This document shows, in pieces, positions 28,395 to 36,153 of a stretch of DNA of 64,000 bases. This stretch comes from Desulfobotulus mexicanus (lineage in GTDB: Bacteria; Desulfobacterota; Desulfobacteria; Desulfobacterales; ASO4-4), in assembly GCF_006175995.1 (NCBI RefSeq), contig NZ_VDMB01000001.1, forward strand, positions 307,799 through 371,798, read 5' to 3'. Positions within the stretch are counted from its first letter, which is position 1; every line of letters begins with the position of its first letter. A program made the translations under genes and the position numbers. Below the pieces are notes generated by a model. That model was not told the origin of the DNA. It made no database searches and was given only the letters and a program-made list of their open reading frames with translations.

Positions 28395-28772
28395 ATGGAT
28401 ACTTCCATTAGAATCCTTTGCGTTGATGACTTTGCCACCATGCGTCGTATCTTGAAGAATATTCTCAAGCAGCTTGGTTTTACTAATATCACTGAGGCTG
28501 ATGACGGAACAACGGCTTTGGAAGAGTTGAAAAAAGGAAAGTTTGATCTGATTATTTCAGACTGGAATATGCCGAAAATGTCAGGACTTGAACTTCTCAA
28601 GACAGTCAGAGGGATGGATGATTACAAAGATATTCCCTTTCTCATGGTAACGGCGGAAGCCCAGAAGCAGAATGTTGTGGAGGCGGTGCAGGCTGGGGTT
28701 TCCAATTATGTTGTGAAGCCTTTCACTGCTGAGTCCATATCTGAGAAGATAGAAAAAATTCTTGCAAAATAA
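28395..28772 (+). CDS. cheY: Chemotaxis response regulator CheY
   Basis: A 125-residue single receiver domain that, when phosphorylated, binds the flagellar switch. All key residues are present: acidic pair Asp11-Asp12, phospho-Asp 56 (IISDWNMP), Thr86 (MVTAEAQ), and Lys108 (VVKPF). The DWNMP sequence and NYVVKPF ending are typical CheY rather than an output-domain regulator. AAAAGGAG lies 14 bases before ATG. It is directly downstream of cheX. Confidence 0.95.
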   Translation: MDTSIRILCVDDFATMRRILKNILKQLGFTNITEADDGTTALEELKKGKFDLIISDWNMPKMSGLELLKTVRGMDDYKDIPFLMVTAEAQKQNVVEAVQAGVSNYVVKPFTAESISEKIEKILAK

Positions 28773-28925
28773 GCATAGGCAGCTTTTGTGATTTTTCTTC
28801 AAGGGTATTTTTTTGATTATCTTTTTATACCATTAAGATAATTGTGCTGTAATGAACAGGGTGGAAGTTGGGCCGGGGCATGAAACAGGCTTGCGGGTTA
28901 CCGTAGCCGGATCGGATGCGTTTAG

Positions 28926-29984
28926 ATGAGTCTTGGAGTGATGCAGCGGGAACTTTTATCGGAAGATACCTGTCGTGGGGAAACTCCCCTGTCTTTTATG
29001 GGCCTTGTGGGGCAGAGTGCTCCGATGCAAAGGGTTTTCAAGACCATCGGGAAAGTGGCTGCAACGGACAGTTCCGTTCTTATCACCGGAGAATCCGGTA
29101 CTGGGAAGGAATTGATTGCCCGGGCCATTCATCATATGAGTTCCCGAAAAAATGGCCCTCTGGTAGTGATTAACTGTGGTGCTATTCCAGGGGAGCTTCT
29201 GGAATCAGAACTTTTCGGTCATGAAAAAGGAGCTTTTACAGGTGCCCACCGCAGTCGTATGGGGCGCTTTGAAATGGCCCATGGAGGGACCATCTTCCTC
29301 GATGAAATCGGGGATATGAGTCCGGGGCTTCAGGTCAAGCTGCTCCGTGCCATACAGGAACAGACCTTTGAACGTGTTGGGGGTACCCAGTCCATTCATG
29401 TGGATATGCGCGTGCTGTCGGCCACCCACAGGGATCTTGTGTCTGCCATTGGCACCGGTGATTTCCGGGAGGATCTTTACTACCGCCTGAACGTTATCCC
29501 CATTAAAGTGCCGCCCTTAAGGGAGCGCAAAGAGGATATCCCCCTTTTGTGCAGCTATTTTCTCGATCGTCTGGCTGCCCGTTTTGATGAAGAAACTAAA
29601 ACATTTTCTCCGGCGGCTCAGGATCTCCTTCTGGCCTACGAGTGGCCCGGAAATATCCGGGAGCTGGAGAATATGATGGAACGTATGGCCGTCATGAGTG
29701 AGTTTTCCCTTATCGGCGAAGAGGACCTTCCGGAATCCGTCAGGGGAATCCGTACTCCGGAGCGGGTACTGGCTTTAAATCCTTTGCATAATGGAATGGG
29801 TTTTGCCGAAGCTGTGGATCTGTATCAGAAAACCCTGATTATTGAGGCCCTTAACCGTTGTGGCTGGGTGAAGGCCAAGGCTGCAGCCCTTTTGAAGATG
29901 AACCGTACCACCCTTGTGGAAAAGATAAAAAAACTGCAGATTGTGCGGGAAGAACCTCTGCCAACGGATCTGGATTTTTTTTAA
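28926..29984 (+). CDS. Sigma-54-dependent activator, FleQ-like, without sensor domain
   Basis: Activates RNA polymerase holding sigma-54. The 352-residue product begins almost directly with the AAA+ domain: Walker A GESGTGKE (55-62), the sigma-54-contacting GAFTGA (102-107), Walker B LDEIGD, and the arginine-finger region. A Fis-type helix-turn-helix closes the protein ([21 protein letters not shown]). A TAG stop lies directly before ATG 28926, so no N-terminal REC/FleQ domain is hidden upstream. Control must therefore come from expression or partner proteins. It sits beside a second activator (32941-34293) and several sigma-54 promoters, so it is probably the flagellar master regulator. Confidence 0.88.
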   Translation: MSLGVMQRELLSEDTCRGETPLSFMGLVGQSAPMQRVFKTIGKVAATDSSVLITGESGTGKELIARAIHHMSSRKNGPLVVINCGAIPGELLESELFGHEKGAFTGAHRSRMGRFEMAHGGTIFLDEIGDMSPGLQVKLLRAIQEQTFERVGGTQSIHVDMRVLSATHRDLVSAIGTGDFREDLYYRLNVIPIKVPPLRERKEDIPLLCSYFLDRLAARFDEETKTFSPAAQDLLLAYEWPGNIRELENMMERMAVMSEFSLIGEEDLPESVRGIRTPERVLALNPLHNGMGFAEAVDLYQKTLIIEALNRCGWVKAKAAALLKMNRTTLVEKIKKLQIVREEPLPTDLDFF

Positions 29985-30072
29985 GATAAAAGTTTTTGCT
30001 CCCGTATGCCGATGGGTTTTTTTAGTCAGCGTCGGGTCTTTTTGGCAGAGGTGTTGGATTTATGACACGGTC

Positions 30073-30101
30073 ACCGGCGGCAAAACCGCCGGTTTTTTTT
30101 T
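30073..30101 (+). terminator. Intrinsic terminator after the FleQ-like activator
   Basis: ACCGGCGG pairs with CCGCCGGT over CAAAA, followed by a run of nine T. It lies 90 bases after the stop of the activator gene. The remaining part of the 361-base gap (30102-30345) holds the sigma-54 promoter and a leader of about 170 bases. Confidence 0.93.
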
Positions 30102-30143
30102 GGAAACGCCATTTTTCTACAGCTGTGCATTAATTGTGCATAG

Positions 30144-30159
30144 TGGCACCTTCTTTGCA
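30144..30159 (+). promoter_or_regulatory. Sigma-54 promoter upstream of the TPR/AMIN protein
   Basis: TGGCAC-CTTCT-TTGCA is a full match to the -24/-12 consensus. It lies just past the terminator and about 190 bases before the next gene. Confidence 0.88.
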
Positions 30160-30345
30160 AATATCAGGGCATTAGCTTTTGCAGCCCACCGGACCTGCCC
30201 GAAGGTTTTTACCCTTATTGCAGCTTCGGTTCTGCTTGATGTAAAAGTTATTTGTGGTTGATGGATTTTGAAAGCCGGAAGGCTGCTGTTCTAAAAGCCT
30301 GTCTTCAAGGAGGCAGAAACCGGGTATTGAACGAGGCGGTTGTCC

Positions 30346-32847
30346 ATGGATCGAATCCTTATGGTCAAATTCATGAAAATGTTATGCCGGGTCTGGCTGG
30401 GGGGGATATTCTTCTTCATGCTGGTCCTTCCGGTAGCAGCCGCATCTTTGTTGGAAGGAATAGAGCTTGCTGAAAATCCTGCCCGGATTGCCCTGCGTTT
30501 TGACAGGGATGTGCAGTGGCGGGTTTTTCAGACGGGGCCAAGGGAGCTTGTGGTGGCGCTGGCCGGAGCTTCTGTGGCAAGGGATCTGGCACGAAGTGGT
30601 TCGGCCCTTCCCGTTGTGCAGCGTATCGTTTATAAAAGAACAGCGGACGGGGATGCCACCCTTATTGTGGAAACAGGCCCTGCCATTCGTTCCGTGGAAA
30701 CCCGCTGGCGGGGTGGGGTACGGATTCTGGAAATTTATCTGTATCCGGAAGTTCAGCAGGTACATAAAGTCCCCCGGGGCAGCCTTGAACAGCGCAGGCG
30801 TGTGGACACGGCTTTGAGGGAAGTGAAGCCTGCGGATCCTGAAGCGGACAGGGTTGCCGTTGCCAGAGACAGGGCAAAGTCCATTCGTGTGGAATCTCTT
30901 CAGGAGGAGAAATCCCCGCTGGACCTTGATGGTTATGGCGGCATTGATACGCTTCTGGATGCGGTGCTTGCTTCTCCCTGCGGAGGTGGCGTCCATGTGC
31001 GGGTTGCAGTGCGGAACATCCGTGAAGGGATGTGCGGCCAGGGACTGGATACTCTGGCTCAGGGCCTGATGGACGGATGCGGGGATGTTTTTGACTATTT
31101 AAGTGCCTGGTGTGATTTTGACTCTGTGCTAAGGCCTGTGGAACAGCTTGCTCTGGCAAGGAATCTGGTTTCCCTTGCGATGAAAAACCCCGGCTCTGAT
31201 TATTTGCCATGGGCCTACGCCATGCTAGGGGTTCTGTATCACAGGATGGGCAATGACCCTGTGGGGATGGGCTATTTTGAGCTGCTGCGGGAAAAGGAAC
31301 CTGAGTTTGCCGGGATGCCAGAGATCCTTTTGAATCTTGGCAGGATGTATATGCGTATCCAGCGCCTTGACGAAGCTGAGCCCCTGCTCAGGGACCTTGT
31401 GGCCAGTTACGGGGATACGGTTTTCGCTCAGGATGCCAGAATGGAGCTGGGGCGGCTGCTCTTTGAAAGAAAAAGATATTTTGATACCCTGAAAATGCTG
31501 GAAACGTTGCTCCATGAAACTCCCGACAGAATATTTAAAGACAAAGACCTGCTGCTCCTTGTGGGCAACAGCCATTTCCATACAGGTTCCTATGCTAAGG
31601 CCATTGAATCCCTTACACGGGCATACAATGATTTTCCGGATATGGCGGAGCGGTCCCTGGTCCTTACCCGCATTGCTGATTCCTATGCTTTTCTGGAGGA
31701 AAAGGATAAGGCGAAAAAGCTCTATGAGTTTGTCCGGGAGCTTTTCCCTGGAAGTGACGGCTTTGTCATCAGCTCCATCCGTCTTGCGGAACTCCTTGAG
31801 GACAGAGAAAAAAAAGATGAACTTTTTGAGATGGTCATCCGTGACTATCCTGACCATCCCCTTGCACGTCTGGCTCTGATGCGTCTGGCCGAGTCCCGTT
31901 ATGAAGCAGGCGAGTACAGTGCCAGTGTGAATCTGATCCGCAGGCTTCTGGTCGCAGATCCCAGGGCACTTCGCAGGGGGGCGTTGGATTTGATGGGGCG
32001 CAGCCTTGAAGCTCTTTTTGATGAGTTTCTTTCTGTCGGTCTTTATCCTGAAGTGATACGTCGCTATGAAATGGAAAAAGGGCCCTTGTATGAAATGGAA
32101 AAGCCTGAGCTGCATGCCCAGGTTGGCAGGGCTTTTCTGGAAGGGCATCTTTACCCCCAGGCTGTGAATCACTACCGCAGGGCTGAAATGCTTTTTGGCG
32201 GAGCAGCGGTACCTCCTGAGATTCGTTTCAGGTATGGCGTGGCAGCAAAAGGGGCGGGAGACGGAGAAATGGCTCTGGCCCAGCTCACTCTTTTTTTAAG
32301 GGCTGTTCCCGGTGATCCACTGCGCAGTTCCCTTGCTCTGGGCCATATTGGAGATATTCGTCTGGAAACGGGTGAGCTGGATGCTGCCCTCAAGGCGTAT
32401 CAGGATGCAGCCAGTCTGGCCGAAACCGCTGAAAATAAGGTGGTTTTCCTTTTCTCTGCTGCAAAAATCCTCAGGGAGAAGGGGCAAAGGCAGAAAGAAG
32501 CAGAAATTCTGGAAAGGGCCCTTGCATTTTCAGACCTGGAAAGTCAAGATTCCCCAGATCTTCATTTTACCATTCTGCGTTCTCTGGGAGAGGCACGTGT
32601 GGCTCAGGGAAAATATGCAGAAGCCTCAGGGGCCTATGGGAAGGCTGAAGCCATACCGGGTATCGCTGTGGCAGATAGGAATGCCGTACGTTTCAGGCTT
32701 GCAGAAGTTCTTGAGAGAACAGGAGATACGGTGGATGCAAGGCGTTTGTATGAGTTTTTAATTGAGGATGCGGATCCTCTCTGGGGTTCCATGGCCCGGG
32801 AACGTCTGGCTGGAATGCGTATAGAAAATAAGTTGCTGGATTCCTGA
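30346..32847 (+). CDS. Envelope TPR-repeat protein with N-terminal AMIN-like domain
   Basis: An 833-residue exported protein, gene not recognised by name. Residues 1-32 form a signal peptide or anchor ending PVAAA. The next 110 residues are beta-rich (RIALRFDRDVQW, LIVETGPAIRS) and resemble an AMIN-type envelope-targeting domain. From about residue 280 to the end, TPR-like helical pairs recur, with the Ala/Gly/Tyr pattern clear in YHRMGNDPVGMGYFELLR and in AKAIESLTRAYNDFP. ATG 30346 is preferred, with GAGG ten bases upstream; a TTG at 30340 is in frame. A sigma-54 promoter precedes it and two flagellar regulators flank it, so a role in flagellar or cell-pole envelope assembly is likely, though inferred. 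Confidence 0.8.
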   Translation: MDRILMVKFMKMLCRVWLGGIFFFMLVLPVAAASLLEGIELAENPARIALRFDRDVQWRVFQTGPRELVVALAGASVARDLARSGSALPVVQRIVYKRTADGDATLIVETGPAIRSVETRWRGGVRILEIYLYPEVQQVHKVPRGSLEQRRRVDTALREVKPADPEADRVAVARDRAKSIRVESLQEEKSPLDLDGYGGIDTLLDAVLASPCGGGVHVRVAVRNIREGMCGQGLDTLAQGLMDGCGDVFDYLSAWCDFDSVLRPVEQLALARNLVSLAMKNPGSDYLPWAYAMLGVLYHRMGNDPVGMGYFELLREKEPEFAGMPEILLNLGRMYMRIQRLDEAEPLLRDLVASYGDTVFAQDARMELGRLLFERKRYFDTLKMLETLLHETPDRIFKDKDLLLLVGNSHFHTGSYAKAIESLTRAYNDFPDMAERSLVLTRIADSYAFLEEKDKAKKLYEFVRELFPGSDGFVISSIRLAELLEDREKKDELFEMVIRDYPDHPLARLALMRLAESRYEAGEYSASVNLIRRLLVADPRALRRGALDLMGRSLEALFDEFLSVGLYPEVIRRYEMEKGPLYEMEKPELHAQVGRAFLEGHLYPQAVNHYRRAEMLFGGAAVPPEIRFRYGVAAKGAGDGEMALAQLTLFLRAVPGDPLRSSLALGHIGDIRLETGELDAALKAYQDAASLAETAENKVVFLFSAAKILREKGQRQKEAEILERALAFSDLESQDSPDLHFTILRSLGEARVAQGKYAEASGAYGKAEAIPGIAVADRNAVRFRLAEVLERTGDTVDARRLYEFLIEDADPLWGSMARERLAGMRIENKLLDS

Positions 32848-32940
32848 TTGAAGTTTGCTGTCTGGTTAAGGCGATGGTACTGACACCTGTTTTCAAGATA
32901 TGTGTCCTGATGTATTTTATTAATAATACAGGGTTTTATC

Positions 32941-34293
32941 ATGACGAGTTCACGACAGGCCGTGATTTTTGCTTCTGACTCCGGAGTCCGTGATTCCCTG
33001 AACCGTATGTTGGAAAACTGTAGTTGTTCGGTGCGTCCAGGAAGAACGGAAACAGAAGCCCTGCAGCTGATGCAGTCCCAGGCTCCCAGCCTGGTTGTGG
33101 GTGTATGGGAGGATGGAAAGAACCCACTGCCCTTTGTGGCGCAGGCGGTGTCCAGCCGGATTCCTGTGCTGGTACTTTCTGGCAGCGTGGATGTGGAGCT
33201 GGCTGTGGATTGCATTCGTGCTGGTGCCCTGGATTTCATGCTGCTGCCCCTGGAAGAGGATCGTCTGCAAAAAATTTTCACCGGGATTTTCGGGGAAAAA
33301 GCCATGCCTGTATCCGGCAGAAGTCTGGTGACCCAGGATCCTGGGATGCAGCGCCTTGTGGATCTGACCCTGAGGGTTGCAGCCAGCCGTGCCCCGGTTT
33401 TTATTCAGGGTGAGTCCGGTACGGGTAAGGAGCTTTTTGCCCGTATGGTGCATGATAACAGCCCCAGAAGGCAGGGAGCCTTTGTGGCTATTAACTGTGC
33501 GGCCCTGCCGGAAAATCTTCTGGAGAGTGAGCTTTTCGGTCATGAAAAAGGCGCCTTTACAGGGGCGACTTTCCGCAAGGAAGGAAAGTTTGAGCTGGCC
33601 CATGGGGGAACCCTTCTTCTGGATGAGGTTACGGAAATGCCCGTACATCTGCAGGCCAAGCTTTTGAGGGTGTTGCAGGAAGGCGCCGTGGACCGGGTTG
33701 GTGGTTTGCGGCCTGTCCATGTGGATGTTCGGATTGTGGCCACCACCAACAGGGATCTTCGGGAGGCCATGGAAGAGGGTATTTTCCGGGAAGATCTTTA
33801 TCACAGACTGAATACCATCCCCCTTCGTATTCCGCCATTGCGGGAACGTCCCGGAGATATTCCCCTGCTGGCTCGCCATTTTATTGAAAAGTATAATGCA
33901 GAGGATGGGCGGAGTGTCAAGGGTTTGACGGACGAGGCTTTAAACTGTTTAACTTCCGTCACTTTCACGGGTAATGTCCGGGAGCTTGAAAACGTGATCC
34001 GTCGTGCAGTACTTCTTTGTGACGGTACTGATATCAAGATTGCGGACCTTCTGCTGGAAGAAGATCTTCCCCACAGTCTCTCCCCGGGCCTTGCGGAAGG
34101 TTCCTGGTCTCTGCCCGAAGCTTTTCTGGATGCTCCTTTAAAGGAGGTGGAAAAGCAGATGATTTTCCATACCCTGAAACGTTTTGACGGAAACCGTACC
34201 CATGCGGCCCAGCTTCTGGGGATCAGCGTACGTACCCTGCGTAACAAGCTCAATGAATATAAAAATGATCCGGATATGACGGCTGCGGTTTGA
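32941..34293 (+). CDS. Sigma-54 activator with degenerate receiver domain (FlrC/FlbD-like)
   Basis: A 450-residue regulator laid out REC-AAA+-Fis. The AAA+ domain is intact: GESGTGKE (157-164), GAFTGA (204-209), LDEVTEMP. The C-terminal helix-turn-helix is RTHAAQLLGISVRTLRNKL. The receiver part (1-115) keeps its fold pattern but not its chemistry: the phospho-Asp position is Val55 (VVGVWED), one acidic-pair residue is Ser, the Thr is Ser80, and the conserved Lys is Leu102 (MLLPL). It therefore should not be controlled by ordinary phosphorylation, as in FlbD-type flagellar regulators. It is the last gene before the flagellar cluster, separated by foldback copy 6, a terminator and a sigma-54 promoter. 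Confidence 0.88.
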   Translation: MTSSRQAVIFASDSGVRDSLNRMLENCSCSVRPGRTETEALQLMQSQAPSLVVGVWEDGKNPLPFVAQAVSSRIPVLVLSGSVDVELAVDCIRAGALDFMLLPLEEDRLQKIFTGIFGEKAMPVSGRSLVTQDPGMQRLVDLTLRVAASRAPVFIQGESGTGKELFARMVHDNSPRRQGAFVAINCAALPENLLESELFGHEKGAFTGATFRKEGKFELAHGGTLLLDEVTEMPVHLQAKLLRVLQEGAVDRVGGLRPVHVDVRIVATTNRDLREAMEEGIFREDLYHRLNTIPLRIPPLRERPGDIPLLARHFIEKYNAEDGRSVKGLTDEALNCLTSVTFTGNVRELENVIRRAVLLCDGTDIKIADLLLEEDLPHSLSPGLAEGSWSLPEAFLDAPLKEVEKQMIFHTLKRFDGNRTHAAQLLGISVRTLRNKLNEYKNDPDMTAAV

Positions 34294-34317
34294 TTTTACT
34301 TCAATAATTGTAAGCGT

Positions 34318-34664
34318 TTAATTGTTTAGCACAGTTTTCCAAGTACTATAGCTGCAAGACAGATGCACAGGCCCCAGGCTATTTGCCCGTGACGCAATCT
34401 TATTCGGAAGCTTCTTGCCCTGTGCGGAAGCGGCAAAAACTCCCCGCCAAAGGCAGGATAAGCTTTTTGATTACCATAGCAGGCCTTGGTACGCTGCCTT
34501 TGTGGCGGCTCAGACAGTTTGCCGCTTCTTTCGCACAGGCCTGCAAAGCTCTAATCCGAAACGATTGCAATGTCACTTGCAAATAGCCAAGGAGCCTTGC
34601 AATAGTACGAAGCTGCTGCAATTACAGCATTGGCAGTTTGGGATAAACTGTGCTGAACAGTTAC
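34318..34664 (+). repeat. Foldback intergenic repeat, copy 6 (plain)
   Basis: The cleanest copy without a nested hairpin, about 347 bp. Concentric arms can be followed inward: TAATTGTTTAGCACAG with CTGTGCTGAACAGTTA; 34377-34399 with 34563-34588; GTGCGGAAGCGGCAAA with TTTGCCGCTTCTTTCGCAC; CCCCGCCAAAGGCAG with CTGCCTTTGTGGCGG; the loop is about 45 bases. A GTAAG direct repeat occurs at both edges. It fills most of the 484-base space before flgB but stops short of that gene's promoter. Confidence 0.92.
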
Positions 34665-34682
34665 GTAAGTACCAATCATTCA

Positions 34683-34709
34683 GCTCCGCTGTCCAGCGGG
34701 GCTTTTTTT
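34683..34709 (+). terminator. Intrinsic terminator ahead of the flagellar operon
   Basis: GCTCCGCT pairs with AGCGGGGC over GTCC, followed by seven T. It separates transcription of the regulator gene and repeat from the flgB promoter, which begins two bases later. Confidence 0.9.
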
Positions 34710-34710
34710 A

Positions 34711-34726
34711 TGGCACATCTGTTGCA
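34711..34726 (+). promoter_or_regulatory. Sigma-54 promoter of the flgB operon
   Basis: TGGCAC-ATCTG-TTGCA is a full consensus match, 52 bases before the flgB start. It should drive flgBC-fliEFGHIJ-motE. Confidence 0.92.
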
Positions 34727-34777
34727 TATTTTTCAGGGCAGGATTGATTATCTGTCCTTAGAGAAAGGAGGTGCCTT

Positions 34778-35185
34778 TTGGGCGGTCACCGTTTATTTGA
34801 TTCCACCTACAATATGATGGGCAAGGGGCTGGATGTTTCCAGTTTTCGTCATAGCCTGATTTCTGCCAATGTGGCCAATGTGGATACGATCCATTACAAG
34901 CCGAGGGATCTGGATTTTAATGCAACCCTGAAACAGGCCATGGCCGGTCCTCCTCCAAGGGAGGTGGCCATGACCCATGAAAAGCATCTGGACGCCGGTC
35001 CGCTTCCGGACCCCATACGGGCATCCATATATGACAATGCCGATGCCTATCATCTGGACTCGGTGGATATTGATGAGGAGATGAGTAATCTTGTGGAAAA
35101 CAATATGAAATACAGGACAACGGCTGAAATGATGGTGAGAAAGATGACCATCCTCCGTCATGCCATTGCCGAAGGAGGCAGCTGA
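34778..35185 (+). CDS. flgB: Flagellar basal-body proximal rod protein FlgB
   Basis: Proximal rod component, secreted by the flagellar export apparatus. The 135-residue product shows the rod-protein N-terminal signature SLISANVANVDTIHYKPRD and the C-terminal AEMMVRKMTILRHAI helix typical of FlgB. The start is a TTG at 34778, supported by AAAGGAGG six bases upstream. It is the first gene after the sigma-54 promoter and overlaps flgC by one base (TGATG). Confidence 0.93.
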   Translation: MGGHRLFDSTYNMMGKGLDVSSFRHSLISANVANVDTIHYKPRDLDFNATLKQAMAGPPPREVAMTHEKHLDAGPLPDPIRASIYDNADAYHLDSVDIDEEMSNLVENNMKYRTTAEMMVRKMTILRHAIAEGGS

Positions 35186-35685
35186 TGACAGATCTGATCA
35201 AGTCTTTTAAAATTGGCGGTACGGCCCTTTCCGCACACCGGATGAAAATGAACGTCATTGCCCAGAACCTCGCCAATGTGGACACCACCCGGACGGAGGA
35301 AGGTGGACCCTATCGCCGGAAAATGGTGGTTTATGAGGGGCGTCAGCTGGAGGAGATTCCTCTGGGTCTGCAGAAGGCAGAAGCCAGGGAGAATTATGAT
35401 GACTTAGGATTTTATGAGATGTTTGAGCGGGAAAGGGACAGGGGGGGGGATCAGCGGGGCGTTAAGGTTACCGATGTGGTGCAGTCCCAGGAGGATTTTC
35501 GTCTTGTATACAATCCCAGCCATCCGGATGCGGACCCTGTGACGGGTTATGTGGCCATGCCCAATGTGGATCACCTCACGGAAATGGCGGATATGCTGGT
35601 GGCCAGAAGGGCTTATGAAGCCAGTATTACGGTAATGAACAACACCAAGGCCATGATGATGAAGGCACTGGAAATTGGTAAGTAG
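35185..35685 (+). CDS. flgC: Flagellar basal-body rod protein FlgC
   Basis: Rod component, 166 residues. N-terminal MNVIAQNLANVDTTRT and the C-terminal VDHLTEMADMLVARRAYEA are the FlgC landmarks, and the middle GVKVTDVVQSQEDFRLVYNPSHPDAD is typical. GAAGGAGG lies before ATG 35185. It shares a base with the flgB stop, so translation is coupled. A 135-base gap separates it from fliE, without a promoter match. Confidence 0.95.
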   Translation: MTDLIKSFKIGGTALSAHRMKMNVIAQNLANVDTTRTEEGGPYRRKMVVYEGRQLEEIPLGLQKAEARENYDDLGFYEMFERERDRGGDQRGVKVTDVVQSQEDFRLVYNPSHPDADPVTGYVAMPNVDHLTEMADMLVARRAYEASITVMNNTKAMMMKALEIGK

Positions 35686-35820
35686 TTGCCTTTATCGTGG
35701 CGTGCCGGACTCTCTCTGTGCTGTGTAGTATGCAGGGAGGCGAATACTTGAAATTTGAAATTTCTACAGCCCAGACAAAGAGTCCTTGCCGGGTATATAC
35801 TCTTGGAAAAGGAGAACAGA

Positions 35821-36123
35821 ATGAATCCCGTAAATAACCGTTTTTTTTCTCTTCCGGTTGCAGATACAGGGCAGATTTCCGCCACTGCTCTGCCCCCTTT
35901 TTCCGGCATGAGTTTTTCCGAGCGTCTTAACAGTGCCGTTCGTGAGGTGAATACCCTGCAGAATGTTTCGGATCTTGCAGCGGAAAAGGTCATGCTTGGA
36001 GAGCTGGATCTGCACGAAGGCATGATGGCTCTTCAGGAGGCGGATCTTTCCATGCGCCTTCTGGTACAGACACGGTCCAAAGCCCTGGAAGCCTATAAAG
36101 AAATCATGCACATGCAGTTCTGA
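35821..36123 (+). CDS. fliE: Flagellar hook-basal body protein FliE
   Basis: Small linker between the MS-ring/export gate and the rod, 100 residues. The C-terminal half, with AAEKVMLGELDLHEGMMALQ and LLVQTRSKALEAYKEIMHMQ, is the conserved FliE region. AAAAGGAGA precedes ATG 35821; the frame extends back to 35755 without support. It is followed by fliF after 30 bases. Confidence 0.95.
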   Translation: MNPVNNRFFSLPVADTGQISATALPPFSGMSFSERLNSAVREVNTLQNVSDLAAEKVMLGELDLHEGMMALQEADLSMRLLVQTRSKALEAYKEIMHMQF

Positions 36124-36153
36124 TTATAGCCAACTTTTTTCGGAGAGAACGCC

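Noticed and set aside
30252..30473. 73-residue frame between the sigma-54 promoter and the TPR gene
   Set aside because: It overlaps the signal-peptide region of the TPR gene out of frame and lacks a ribosome site.
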